Positions 1-7,720 of a stretch of DNA of 64,000 bases are shown here, piece by piece. How positions within the stretch are numbered: the first letter of the stretch is position 1; each line of letters opens with the position of its first letter. Source of the stretch: Streptomyces sp. NBC_01431 (GTDB lineage Bacteria; Actinomycetota; Actinomycetes; Streptomycetales; Streptomycetaceae). The notes beneath the pieces are model-generated. The model had not been told where the DNA came from, did no database searches, and saw only the letters and a list, made by a program, of their open reading frames with translations. The DNA lies in NCBI RefSeq assembly GCF_036231355.1, contig NZ_CP109496.1, positions 4,278,001 to 4,342,000 on the forward strand, written 5' to 3'. A program made the translations under genes and the position numbers.

Positions 1-748
1 CGTCGATCCGGCTGGGCAGCACCGCGACGGAGAAGTACGGCACCGACTCCGGGTCCACGTCGGCCAGTTGGCCGGTGCGCTCGCCCGCCATGGTGGCGCG
101 TTCCACGTACCGCGCCTCCTCCAGGCGGCCCGAACGCTCCAGCGCGCGACGCACCTTGGTGAACGTACGCCCCAGCTTCATCACGACGGCCGAGTCGGTC
201 GCGGCCAGGCGCGCGGTGAGCTCCTCCTCCGGCAGCGTGCCGGGCAGGATCGTGAGCACCTCCTCGGCCTCCACCAATGGCTCCCCGAGCCGGGCGGCCG
301 CGGCGCTCACCGAGGTCACACCGGGGATCACCTCGGTGGGATAGCGGTGCGCGAGCCGCTTGTGCATGTGCTGGTACGAGCCGTAGAACAGCGGGTCGCC
401 CTCGGCGAGCACGGCGACCGTGCGACCAGCGTCGAGGTGCTCGGCCAGCCGGGCCGAGGCCTCCTCGTAGAAGTCGTTGAGGGCGCCCCGGTAGCCGCCG
501 GGGTGGTCGGTGGTCTCCACCGTGAGCGGGTAGACCAGCTTCTCCTCGATGTGGTCGGCACGGATGTGCTGCGCCGCGATCGAGCGCGCTATCGACCGGC
601 CGTGGCGTGCCGAGTGGTACGCGACGACATCGGCCTCGGCGATCGCCTGGACGGCGCGGACCGTCATCAGCGACGGGTCGCCGGGCCCGAGCCCGACCCC
701 GTAAAGCCGACCGCTGGTGTTGCCGGTCTCGTTGCTGTTCTCGTTCAT
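1..748 (-). CDS. cobI: Precorrin-2 C20-methyltransferase (N-terminal part, continues past the window edge)
   Basis: S-adenosylmethionine-dependent methylation of precorrin-2 to precorrin-3A in corrin-ring synthesis, cytoplasmic. The reading frame from ATG at 748 gives about 249 residues. It has the tetrapyrrole methylase N-terminal glycine-rich loop (LYGVGLGPGDPSL), the AEGDPLFYGSY loop and the VIPGVTSVSAAAARLGEPL segment typical of CobI. The start overlaps the cobH stop as ATGA, so translation is probably coupled. The frame is open at base 1. At the edge the protein has reached about the length of a stand-alone CobI, so it either ends just outside or continues into CobJ, as in the CobIJ fusions common in actinobacteria. 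The window cannot decide between these. Confidence 0.9.
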   Translation of the reverse strand, partial: MNENSNETGNTSGRLYGVGLGPGDPSLMTVRAVQAIAEADVVAYHSARHGRSIARSIAAQHIRADHIEEKLVYPLTVETTDHPGGYRGALNDFYEEASARLAEHLDAGRTVAVLAEGDPLFYGSYQHMHKRLAHRYPTEVIPGVTSVSAAAARLGEPLVEAEEVLTILPGTLPEEELTARLAATDSAVVMKLGRTFTKVRRALERSGRLEEARYVERATMAGERTGQLADVDPESVPYFSVAVLPSRID

Positions 749-1386
749 TCCGTCTCACTCGCGATCGCGTTGAGCGCGGCGGCGGCGATCGCGCTGCCGC
801 CGCGCCGGCCCCGTACCACCAGGTGTTCCAGGCCCGAAGGGTGCGCGGCGAGCGCGTCCTTGGACTCGGCGGCGCCGATGAAGCCGACCGGTACGCCGAT
901 GACGGCGGCCGGGCGCGGCGCGCCCTGCTCGATCATCTCCAGGAGACGGAAGAGCGCGGTGGGCGCGTTGCCGACGGCGACGACCGCGCCGTCCAGGCGG
1001 TCGCGCCACAGCTCCAGGGCGGCGGCGCTGCGCGTGGTGCCCATCTTCGCGGCGAGCTCGGGCACCGACGGGTCGGCCAGGGTGCAGATGACCTCGTTGT
1101 CGGCGGGCAGCCGCTTGCGGGTCACGCCGCTGGCGACCATCCGCGCGTCGCACAGGATGGGCGCGCCCGCGCGCAGCGCCTCGCGGGCGCGGGCCACGAC
1201 GCCCGGCGTCCAGCCGAGGTCGCGGGTCAGGTCCGTCATGCCACAGGCGTGGATCATGCGGACCGCGACCTGGCTCACGTCGGCGGGCAGCCCGGCGAGG
1301 TCCGCCTCGGCGCGGATCGTGGCAAAGGACTGGCGGTAGATCTCCGCGCCGTCCTTCTCGTAGTCGAACACTGTGCTCCCGCTCAT
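745..1386 (-). CDS. cobH: Precorrin-8X methylmutase
   Basis: Moves the C11 methyl group to C12, turning precorrin-8X into hydrogenobyrinate in the aerobic cobalamin pathway. The 213-aa product has the usual CobH length. It contains the active-site histidine segment (MIHACGMTDL), the DARMVASGVTRKRL segment and the VGNAPTALFRLLEM and GVPVGFIGAAESK motifs. The frame is open further upstream to 1602, but that part is arginine-rich and unlike CobH, so ATG at 1386 (MSGSTVFDYEKDG) is chosen. It lies 110 bp downstream of cobG and overlaps cobI by 4 bp, indicating a cobG-cobH-cobI operon. Confidence 0.93.
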   Translation of the reverse strand: MSGSTVFDYEKDGAEIYRQSFATIRAEADLAGLPADVSQVAVRMIHACGMTDLTRDLGWTPGVVARAREALRAGAPILCDARMVASGVTRKRLPADNEVICTLADPSVPELAAKMGTTRSAAALELWRDRLDGAVVAVGNAPTALFRLLEMIEQGAPRPAAVIGVPVGFIGAAESKDALAAHPSGLEHLVVRGRRGGSAIAAAALNAIASETE

Positions 1387-1495
1387 CTCGTGGTTGTTCC
1401 GTCGCCGCCCGGTTCCGCGGGCGTCGTACGTCCGCCGCCCGTCCGTGCCGGTTCTGCCGTACTCATGTCTGGCCGCCGTGCCGGTTCTGCCGTAC

Positions 1496-3040
1496 TCATG
1501 TTCGGCCGTTCCGCGCTCGGGCGACCGCTTCGGCCAACTCGCTTTCCGGCACCGGGACTTCGCGTGCGGCCGCGCCCCGTACGGCGACCGTGTAGTGGCC
1601 ATCGGCGGTCGCGGTCACGTCCACCCAGTCGCCCTGCGGATGCCCGCAGCGGCGTTCGCAACCGGACCAGTAGACCGGCAGCGCGCCCGGCCCCGGCAGG
1701 GCGTCCCGACGTACGTCGGCCAGCGCCTTGGCGCAGCCGGGCCGCCCGGTGCACGCCCCGACGCCGGTCCATGGCGAGCCCGGCGCGGTGATGAACCCGG
1801 CGTCGCCGAGCTCCCGCAACCGCTCCCGCGCCGCGCGCTCGCCGAACCCGGGCACGACGAATCCGCGCCAGGGGGTGACCCTGATCTCACCCGCGGGCCC
1901 GGCGAGCGCCCGCAGCCGGCGCGCGCCGACCCGGCCGAGCACGGGCACGACGACCAGGGTGTACGTGCCGTCGGGGCTTGCCACGATGCCGGGGGCGGCC
2001 GAGGCCGCGGGGATGTCCGCCGTGGCCGGAACCGTTGGCAGGTCCGTGGTTGCCGGGCCCGCTGGGACGTTCGCCGTGGCTGGGCCCGTTGGCAGGTCGG
2101 CTGTTGCCGAGCCCGCCGGGGCGTTCGCGGTTGCCGGGTCCGGGATGTCCGCGGGTGTTGAAACCGCCTGAGTGTTCGCCGTGGCCGGGCCCGGCGGGAC
2201 GTCCGCCGTGGCCGGGCTCGCGCTGATGCCCGCGTGCTCCAGGGCCGTCGCGAGGTCCACCGCGCACCCCGGAGGGAGTTCGCGGACTCGCCACGCGCCG
2301 TTGCCCGCGGCGCTCGCGGTCGCCAGGAAGGCGTGCGCGGCGGCGAGCGCGGCGCGGCAGGCGTCGGCCCCGGCCACGCGCAGCGCGCTCGCACCGACGC
2401 GTACGACCGCCGTGTCCCCGCCCGGCTGTGCGAGCAAGGTCACATCGGCGCCGAGGCCCGCGACGTCGCCGCGGCCGTCGTCCAGGGCGAACAGGAACCG
2501 GCCCGAGAGTGCCGCCGTCCAGTCCCGGCCGCACAGCAGGGCGTCCAGTTCGCATAGCCATGGGCGCAGGTCGCCGTGGCCGAGGCCGTCGAGTCCGGCC
2601 AGCGGAGAGGCGATGATGTTGCGGACGCGCTCGTGCCGTTCGGAGGGCAACAGGCCTGCCCCGCGCAGGAGTTCGGCCAGGCCCGTCCCGCAGGAGTCGC
2701 CGAGCCCGCGCAACTCGGCGTTGCCGCGGGAGGTGATGCCGAGGTGGCCGTCTCCGTACCGCTCGGCCGCGGTGGCCAGCGCGTCGAGCTGATGATTCGT
2801 CAACATGCCGCCGGGCAGCCGGAGTCGGGCCAGGCGGCCGTCGTCGGCGGTGTGCAGCCGCAGGGCGCCGGGGCAGGCGTCGCCGCGGTCCCGCACGACG
2901 GGGGCCGGGCGGCCGGGTTCTCCGGTCGCATCCCGGTCCGGGGTGCGGGCCTCGCGTACGACAGCTCCCAAGGGGTCCTCTATACGGGGTTCGCCCTGGT
3001 TGGGAGGTGTTGAGGAGGGGGGCGGCATGGCGGCGAGCAT
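1496..3040 (-). CDS. cobG: Precorrin-3B synthase with a repeat-rich insertion
   Basis: Ferredoxin-like Fe-S/siroheme-fold enzyme that oxidises precorrin-3A to precorrin-3B (nitrite/sulfite reductase superfamily). About 514 aa. The first half holds the family motif LRLPGGMLTNHQLDAL and GHLGITSRGNAELRGL; the second half-domain follows as TLVVVPVLGRVGARRLRAL. The C-terminal 4Fe-4S ligands are visible as GACTGRPGCAKAL and WSGCERRCGHP. The two half-domains are separated by about 85 residues of imperfect PATAD/PATAN-x-P repeats (about 1978-2226) that CobG does not need. Start is uncertain: ATG at 3040 (MLAAMPPPSS) or 3028. The longer frame to 3082 has no better support. First gene of the cobGHI operon. 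Confidence 0.88.
   Translation of the reverse strand: MLAAMPPPSSTPPNQGEPRIEDPLGAVVREARTPDRDATGEPGRPAPVVRDRGDACPGALRLHTADDGRLARLRLPGGMLTNHQLDALATAAERYGDGHLGITSRGNAELRGLGDSCGTGLAELLRGAGLLPSERHERVRNIIASPLAGLDGLGHGDLRPWLCELDALLCGRDWTAALSGRFLFALDDGRGDVAGLGADVTLLAQPGGDTAVVRVGASALRVAGADACRAALAAAHAFLATASAAGNGAWRVRELPPGCAVDLATALEHAGISASPATADVPPGPATANTQAVSTPADIPDPATANAPAGSATADLPTGPATANVPAGPATTDLPTVPATADIPAASAAPGIVASPDGTYTLVVVPVLGRVGARRLRALAGPAGEIRVTPWRGFVVPGFGERAARERLRELGDAGFITAPGSPWTGVGACTGRPGCAKALADVRRDALPGPGALPVYWSGCERRCGHPQGDWVDVTATADGHYTVAVRGAAAREVPVPESELAEAVARARNGRT
1978..2226 (-). repeat. Intragenic degenerate minisatellite inside cobG
   Basis: About seven imperfect copies of a roughly 33-bp unit encoding the peptide pattern P-A-T-A-(D/N)-(V/I/L)-P, inserted between the two CobG half-domains and in frame. 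The unit on the plus strand reads approximately ggcccgttggcaggtcggc. Copies have drifted, so this is not a fresh expansion. Confidence 0.75.
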
Positions 3041-3250
3041 ACCCACGCGTGCGCCGGTGGCCACCCTGGGTTCTTCCCCCACCCCGCCCCTTCCCGAGAC
3101 CCTCCGGCGGTGAAGGACCCTGGGGCTCCGCCCCAGACCCCGTTCGCGCCTGAAGGGCGCTCGTCCTCAAACTCCCCCAAGGCCTTAAGGGCCAGGGGGG
3201 ACCCCCAGGACGGGCTGAAACGCTCCGTTGCGGGCCGGGGCCGATCCCGC

Positions 3251-3730
3251 CAGGGGCGCGGGGAACTGCGCGAGCAAGCAAGCAGGGCCCGCCCCCGACC
3301 GCCGCCCCCGGGTCAACCCTGCCAGGGGCGCGGGGAACTGCGCGAGCAAGCAAGCAGGGCCCGCCCCCGACCGCCGCCCCCGGGTCAACCCTGCCAGGGG
3401 CGCGGGGAACTGCGCGAGCAACCATCCACGGCTCGCACCCGACCGCCGCCCCCGGGTCAACCCTGCCAGGGGCGCGGGGAACTGCGCGAGCAAGCAAGCA
3501 GGGCCCGCCCCCGACCGCCGCCCCCGGGTCAACCCTGCCAGGGGCGCGGGGAACTGCGCGAGCAACCATCCACGGCTCGCACCCGACCGCCGCCCCCGGG
3601 TCAACCCTGCCAGGGGCGCGGGGAACTGCGCGAGCAACCACGCACGGCCCGCCCCCGACCGCCGCCCCCGGGTCAACCCTGCCAGGGGCGCGGGGAACTG
3701 CGCGAGCAACCACCGCACGCCCGGGGGAGC
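3251..3730. repeat. Seven-copy 72-bp tandem repeat between cobG and the cobN leader
   Basis: Copies begin at 3251, 3323, 3395, 3467, 3539, 3611 and 3683, exactly 72 bp apart; the last is partial. Each starts caggggcgcggggaactgcg. Three spacer types occur in the order A A B A B C plus a divergent end, which suggests that a 144-bp AB pair was itself duplicated. Because 72 is a multiple of three, all frames stay open and spurious long ORFs arise on both strands. The core motif belongs to a class of GC-rich intergenic elements that is common in Streptomyces. A second common element, a ggggctccgccccag palindrome, lies at about 3119-3137. Confidence 0.9.
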
Positions 3731-3837
3731 CCGCACCCCGCCCCGCCCGCGCGAGCGGCCCGCGGAGCCCAGCCGAGCAGCCCGGGACGACCCCGAGCGG
3801 CCAAAGACCGCCCTGGACGGGGTCGCTACTATGCAGG

Positions 3838-3990
3838 CAGCGGGCCACCTGGCCCGGCACGCCGGTGACGGCGTCAGGGGAGGAAGCCCGGTGTGATTCC
3901 GGCGCGGTCCCGCCACTGTGAGCCCGGACCCGAGCCCCGCTCGGCCGGGTGAGTCAGGAACTCCCCTTCCCCAGCTCCGGGTCCCGCCCG
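3838..3990 (+). promoter_or_regulatory. Cobalamin (B12) riboswitch upstream of cobN
   Basis: The conserved cobalamin-riboswitch blocks are present in order: aggggaggaagcccggtg, attccggcgcggtcccgcca followed by ctgtgag at about 3880-3923 (the B12-box region), and gtgagtcaggaactcccc at about 3950-3966. They lie 90-215 bp before the cobN ATG, with a further GC-rich hairpin region to about 4036. Expected action is repression of cobN when adenosylcobalamin is abundant. The exact 5' and 3' limits are approximate. Confidence 0.9.
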
Positions 3991-4055
3991 GCGCGGGGGA
4001 GACCCATTCCGACACCACCCGGGGCGCGGACACCCCGAGGAAGGCCTGACGCCGC

Positions 4056-7000
4056 ATGCTGCACACGTCCGGGGAGCCCGCAGAGGACCCCCGCCCCATC
4101 CTGCTCCTGTCGACGTCCGACACCGACCTGCTCAGCGCCCGCGCCGCGAACGGCCCGGTGGGCTACCGCTTCGCCAACCCGTCCCGGCTCGCCCTGGACG
4201 AACTCCCCGCGCTCCTCGACGGCGCCGGACTCGTCGTTGTGCGCCTGCTCGGCGGCGTACGCGCCTGGCAGGAGGGCCTCGACGCGCTCGCCGAGAGCGG
4301 ACTGCCCGTTGTCGTGCTGACCGGCGAACAGGCCCCGGACGCCCAGCTGATGGCGGCCTCGACCGTCCCCGTCGGCATCGCGGCCGAAGCGCACGCCTAC
4401 CTCGCGCACGGCGGCCCGGCCAACCTCGACCAGCTCGCCCGCTTCCTGTCCGACACCGTGCTGCTCACCGGCCACGGCTTCGAGCCGCCCGCGCCCGCCC
4501 CGTCCTGGGGACCGCTGGAGCGTACGGCCACCGCCACCGGTACCACTGCCGCCACCGACGGCCCGACCGTCGCCGTGCTCTACTACCGCGCCCACCACAT
4601 GAGCGGCAACACCGCCTTCGTGGACGCCCTGTGCGGCGCGATCGAGGACGCGGGGGGCCGGGCGCTCCCGCTGTACGTGTCCTCGCTGCGGGACCCCGAG
4701 CCCGCGCTCATCGAAGAACTGCGTGCCGCCGACGCCATCGTGACCACCGTTCTCGCGGCCGGCGGCACCAAGCCCGCCACCGCGTCGGCGGGCGGCGACG
4801 ACGAGTCGTGGGACGCGGGCGCGCTCAGCGGCCTGGACGTGCCGATCCTCCAGGCGCTCTGCCTCACCGGCTCGCGCAGCGCCTGGGAGGAGAACGACGA
4901 GGGCGTGTCCCCGCTGGACGCGGCCAGCCAGATCGCGGTGCCCGAGTTCGACGGCCGCCTGATCACCGTGCCGTTCTCCTTCAAGGAGATCGACGAGGAC
5001 GGACTCCCCTCGTACGTCGCCGACGCCGAGCGGGCCGCGCGAGTCGCCGGGATCGCCGTACGGCACGCGAAGCTGCGGCACATCCCGGCCGCCGACAAGC
5101 GCATCGCGCTCGTGCTGTCCGCGTACCCGACCAAGCACTCCCGGATCGGCAACGCGGTCGGGCTCGACACCCCCGCGAGCGCCGTCGCGCTCCTGCGGCG
5201 GCTGCGCGCCGAGGGGTACGGCTTCGGGCCCGAGGAGGAGATCCCGGGCCTCGTCTCCGGCGACGGCGACGAGCTGATCCGCGCCCTGATCGAGGCGGGC
5301 GGCCACGACCAGGACTGGCTCACCGAGGAGCAGCTCGCCGCCAACCCGGTCCGCATCCCGGCCGCCGACTACAAGCGCTGGTACGCGACGCTGCCCGGGG
5401 AACTGCGCGAGAACGTCGAGCAGCACTGGGGGCCGCCGCCCGGCGAGATGTTCCTGGACCGGTCCCGCAACCCCGAGGGCGACATCGTGCTCGCGGCCCT
5501 GCGCCGCGGCAACCTGCTGATCCTCATCCAGCCGCCGCGCGGCTTCGGCGAGAACCCGATCGCGATCTACCACGACCCCGATCTGCCGCCCTCGCACCAC
5601 TACTTGGCCGCCTACCGCTGGATCGCGGCGTCCGCCGCCGACGGCGGGTTCGGCGCCGACGCGATGATCCACCTCGGCAAGCACGGCAACCTGGAGTGGC
5701 TGCCCGGCAAGAACGCGGGCCTGTCCGCCGCCTGCGGCCCGGACGCGGCTCTCGGCGACATCCCGCTCATCTACCCGTTCCTGGTCAACGACCCGGGCGA
5801 GGGCACCCAGGCCAAGCGCCGCGTGCACGCCACGCTGATCGACCACCTGGTGCCGCCGATGGCCCGCGCCGACTCCTACGGCGACATCGCGCGCCTTGAG
5901 CAACTCCTGGACGAGCACGCCCAGATCGCGTCCATGGACCCGGCGAAGCTCCCCGCGATCCGCGCCCAGATCTGGACGCTGATCCAGGCCGCGAAGCTCG
6001 ACCACGACCTGGGGCTCGAAGACCGCCCCGAGGACGAGGGCTTCGACGAGTTCATCATGCATCTCGACGGCTGGCTCTGCGAGATCAAGGACGTCCAGAT
6101 CCGCGACGGTCTGCACGTGCTCGGCAACGCCCCGGCGGGCGCCGATCGCGTCAACCTGGTCCTCGCGATCCTGCGCGCCCGCCAGATCTGGGGCGGCACC
6201 ACCGCCCTGCCCGGCCTGCGCGAGGCGCTCGGCCTGGACGAGTCGGCGGCCACCCGCACCATCGCCGACGAGGCCGAGGACAAGGCCCGCGCCCTGGTGC
6301 AGTTGATGGACGACGCCGACTGGGACCTCGCCGCGATCCCGGCCGATCAGCCCCAACAGGTCCGCGCCATCCTGGAGTTCGCGGCCCGCGAGGTCGTCCC
6401 GCGACTCGCCGCGACCACCGCCGAACTCGACCACGCCGTGCACGCCCTGAACGGCGGCTTCGTACCGGCGGGCCCTTCGGGCTCCCCCCTTCGCGGCCTG
6501 GTCAACGTCCTGCCGACCGGCCGCAACTTCTACTCCGTCGACCCCAAGGCCGTGCCCTCCAAGCTCGCCTGGGAGACCGGCCAGGCCCTCGCCGAATCGC
6601 TGGTCAACCGCTACCGCACCGACAACGGCGACTGGCCGACCTCGGTCGGGCTCTCCCTGTGGGGTACGAGCGCGATGCGCACGGCGGGCGACGACGTGGC
6701 CGAGGCGATGGCGCTGCTCGGCGTGCGCCCGGTCTGGGACGACGCCTCGCGCCGCGTCACCGGCCTGGAGGCCATCCCGTACGAGGAGCTCGGCCGCCCG
6801 CGCATCGACGTGACCTTGCGCATCTCGGGCTTCTTCCGCGACGCCTTCCCGCACACCATCGGCCTGCTCGACGACGCCGTACGCCTGGCGGCCTCCCTGG
6901 ACGAGCCCGCCGAGCACAACCACGTACGCGCCCACACCCAGGCCGACCTGGCCGAGCACGGCGACGAACGCCGGGCCACCACCCGCATCTTCGGATCGCG

Positions 7001-7706
7001 CCCCGGCACCTACGGTGCGGGCCTGCTCCAGCTCATCGACTCCCGCGACTGGCGCACCGACGCCGATCTCGCCGAGGTCTACACGGTGTGGGGCGGTTAC
7101 GCCTACGGCCGCGAACTGGACGGGCGCCCGGCCCGGGACGAGATGGAGACGGCGTACAAGCGGATCGCGGTCGCGGCGAAGAACACCGACACCCGCGAGC
7201 ACGACATCGCCGACTCGGACGACTACTTCCAGTACCACGGCGGCATGGTGGCGACCGTCCGCGCCCTGCGCGGGACCGCCCCCGAGGCCTACATCGGCGA
7301 CTCGACGCGCCCGGAGACGGTCAAGACGCGCACCCTGGTCGAGGAGACCAGCCGGGTCTTCCGGGCCCGGGTCGTCAACCCCAAGTGGATCGAGGCGATG
7401 CGCCGCCACGGCTACAAGGGGGCCTTCGAACTCGCCGCCACCGTGGACTACTTGTTCGGCTACGACGCCACGACCGGCGTGGTCGCCGACTGGATGTACG
7501 ACAAGCTCACCGAGACGTACGTCCTGGACCCGGCCAACCGCGAGTTCCTCCAGGACGCCAACCCCTGGGCCTTGCACGGCATCGCGGAGCGCCTCCTGGA
7601 GGCCGAGTCGCGCGGCATGTGGGCCAAGCCCGACCCGGCGGTCCTCGAAGCACTGCGCCAGGTGTACCTGGAGACCGAGGGCGACCTGGAGGAGGGCCAG
7701 GGCTGA
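4056..7706 (+). CDS. cobN: Cobaltochelatase large subunit
   Basis: Large subunit of the ATP-dependent aerobic cobalt chelatase that inserts Co(II) into hydrogenobyrinic acid a,c-diamide; it works with CobS/CobT-type or ChlI/D-type AAA+ subunits that are not in this window. 1216 aa, normal length for CobN. It shows the CobN/BchH family signatures MIHLGKHGNLEWLPGK, GGLVNVLPTGRNFYSVDP-like (near residues 810-830), VNRYRTDNGDWPTSVGLSLW and NPKWIEAMRRHGYKGAFE near the C-terminus. ATG at 4056 follows the ribosome binding site gaggaagg (about 4038-4044). It sits directly behind the cobalamin riboswitch and is divergent from cobGHI. Confidence 0.96.
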   Translation: MLHTSGEPAEDPRPILLLSTSDTDLLSARAANGPVGYRFANPSRLALDELPALLDGAGLVVVRLLGGVRAWQEGLDALAESGLPVVVLTGEQAPDAQLMAASTVPVGIAAEAHAYLAHGGPANLDQLARFLSDTVLLTGHGFEPPAPAPSWGPLERTATATGTTAATDGPTVAVLYYRAHHMSGNTAFVDALCGAIEDAGGRALPLYVSSLRDPEPALIEELRAADAIVTTVLAAGGTKPATASAGGDDESWDAGALSGLDVPILQALCLTGSRSAWEENDEGVSPLDAASQIAVPEFDGRLITVPFSFKEIDEDGLPSYVADAERAARVAGIAVRHAKLRHIPAADKRIALVLSAYPTKHSRIGNAVGLDTPASAVALLRRLRAEGYGFGPEEEIPGLVSGDGDELIRALIEAGGHDQDWLTEEQLAANPVRIPAADYKRWYATLPGELRENVEQHWGPPPGEMFLDRSRNPEGDIVLAALRRGNLLILIQPPRGFGENPIAIYHDPDLPPSHHYLAAYRWIAASAADGGFGADAMIHLGKHGNLEWLPGKNAGLSAACGPDAALGDIPLIYPFLVNDPGEGTQAKRRVHATLIDHLVPPMARADSYGDIARLEQLLDEHAQIASMDPAKLPAIRAQIWTLIQAAKLDHDLGLEDRPEDEGFDEFIMHLDGWLCEIKDVQIRDGLHVLGNAPAGADRVNLVLAILRARQIWGGTTALPGLREALGLDESAATRTIADEAEDKARALVQLMDDADWDLAAIPADQPQQVRAILEFAAREVVPRLAATTAELDHAVHALNGGFVPAGPSGSPLRGLVNVLPTGRNFYSVDPKAVPSKLAWETGQALAESLVNRYRTDNGDWPTSVGLSLWGTSAMRTAGDDVAEAMALLGVRPVWDDASRRVTGLEAIPYEELGRPRIDVTLRISGFFRDAFPHTIGLLDDAVRLAASLDEPAEHNHVRAHTQADLAEHGDERRATTRIFGSRPGTYGAGLLQLIDSRDWRTDADLAEVYTVWGGYAYGRELDGRPARDEMETAYKRIAVAAKNTDTREHDIADSDDYFQYHGGMVATVRALRGTAPEAYIGDSTRPETVKTRTLVEETSRVFRARVVNPKWIEAMRRHGYKGAFELAATVDYLFGYDATTGVVADWMYDKLTETYVLDPANREFLQDANPWALHGIAERLLEAESRGMWAKPDPAVLEALRQVYLETEGDLEEGQG

Positions 7707-7720
7707 GGCCGCCCGGCCGT

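Noticed and set aside
3251..3730. CRISPR array
   Set aside because: Units are contiguous 72-bp repeats with near-identical spacers, no unique spacers and no cas genes.
1887..4123. Several long ORFs (up to 657 aa) on both strands across the 72-bp repeats
   Set aside because: The 72-bp unit is a multiple of three, so frames stay open by arithmetic. The products are repetitive Arg/Pro/Gly strings and overlap cobG or the riboswitch.
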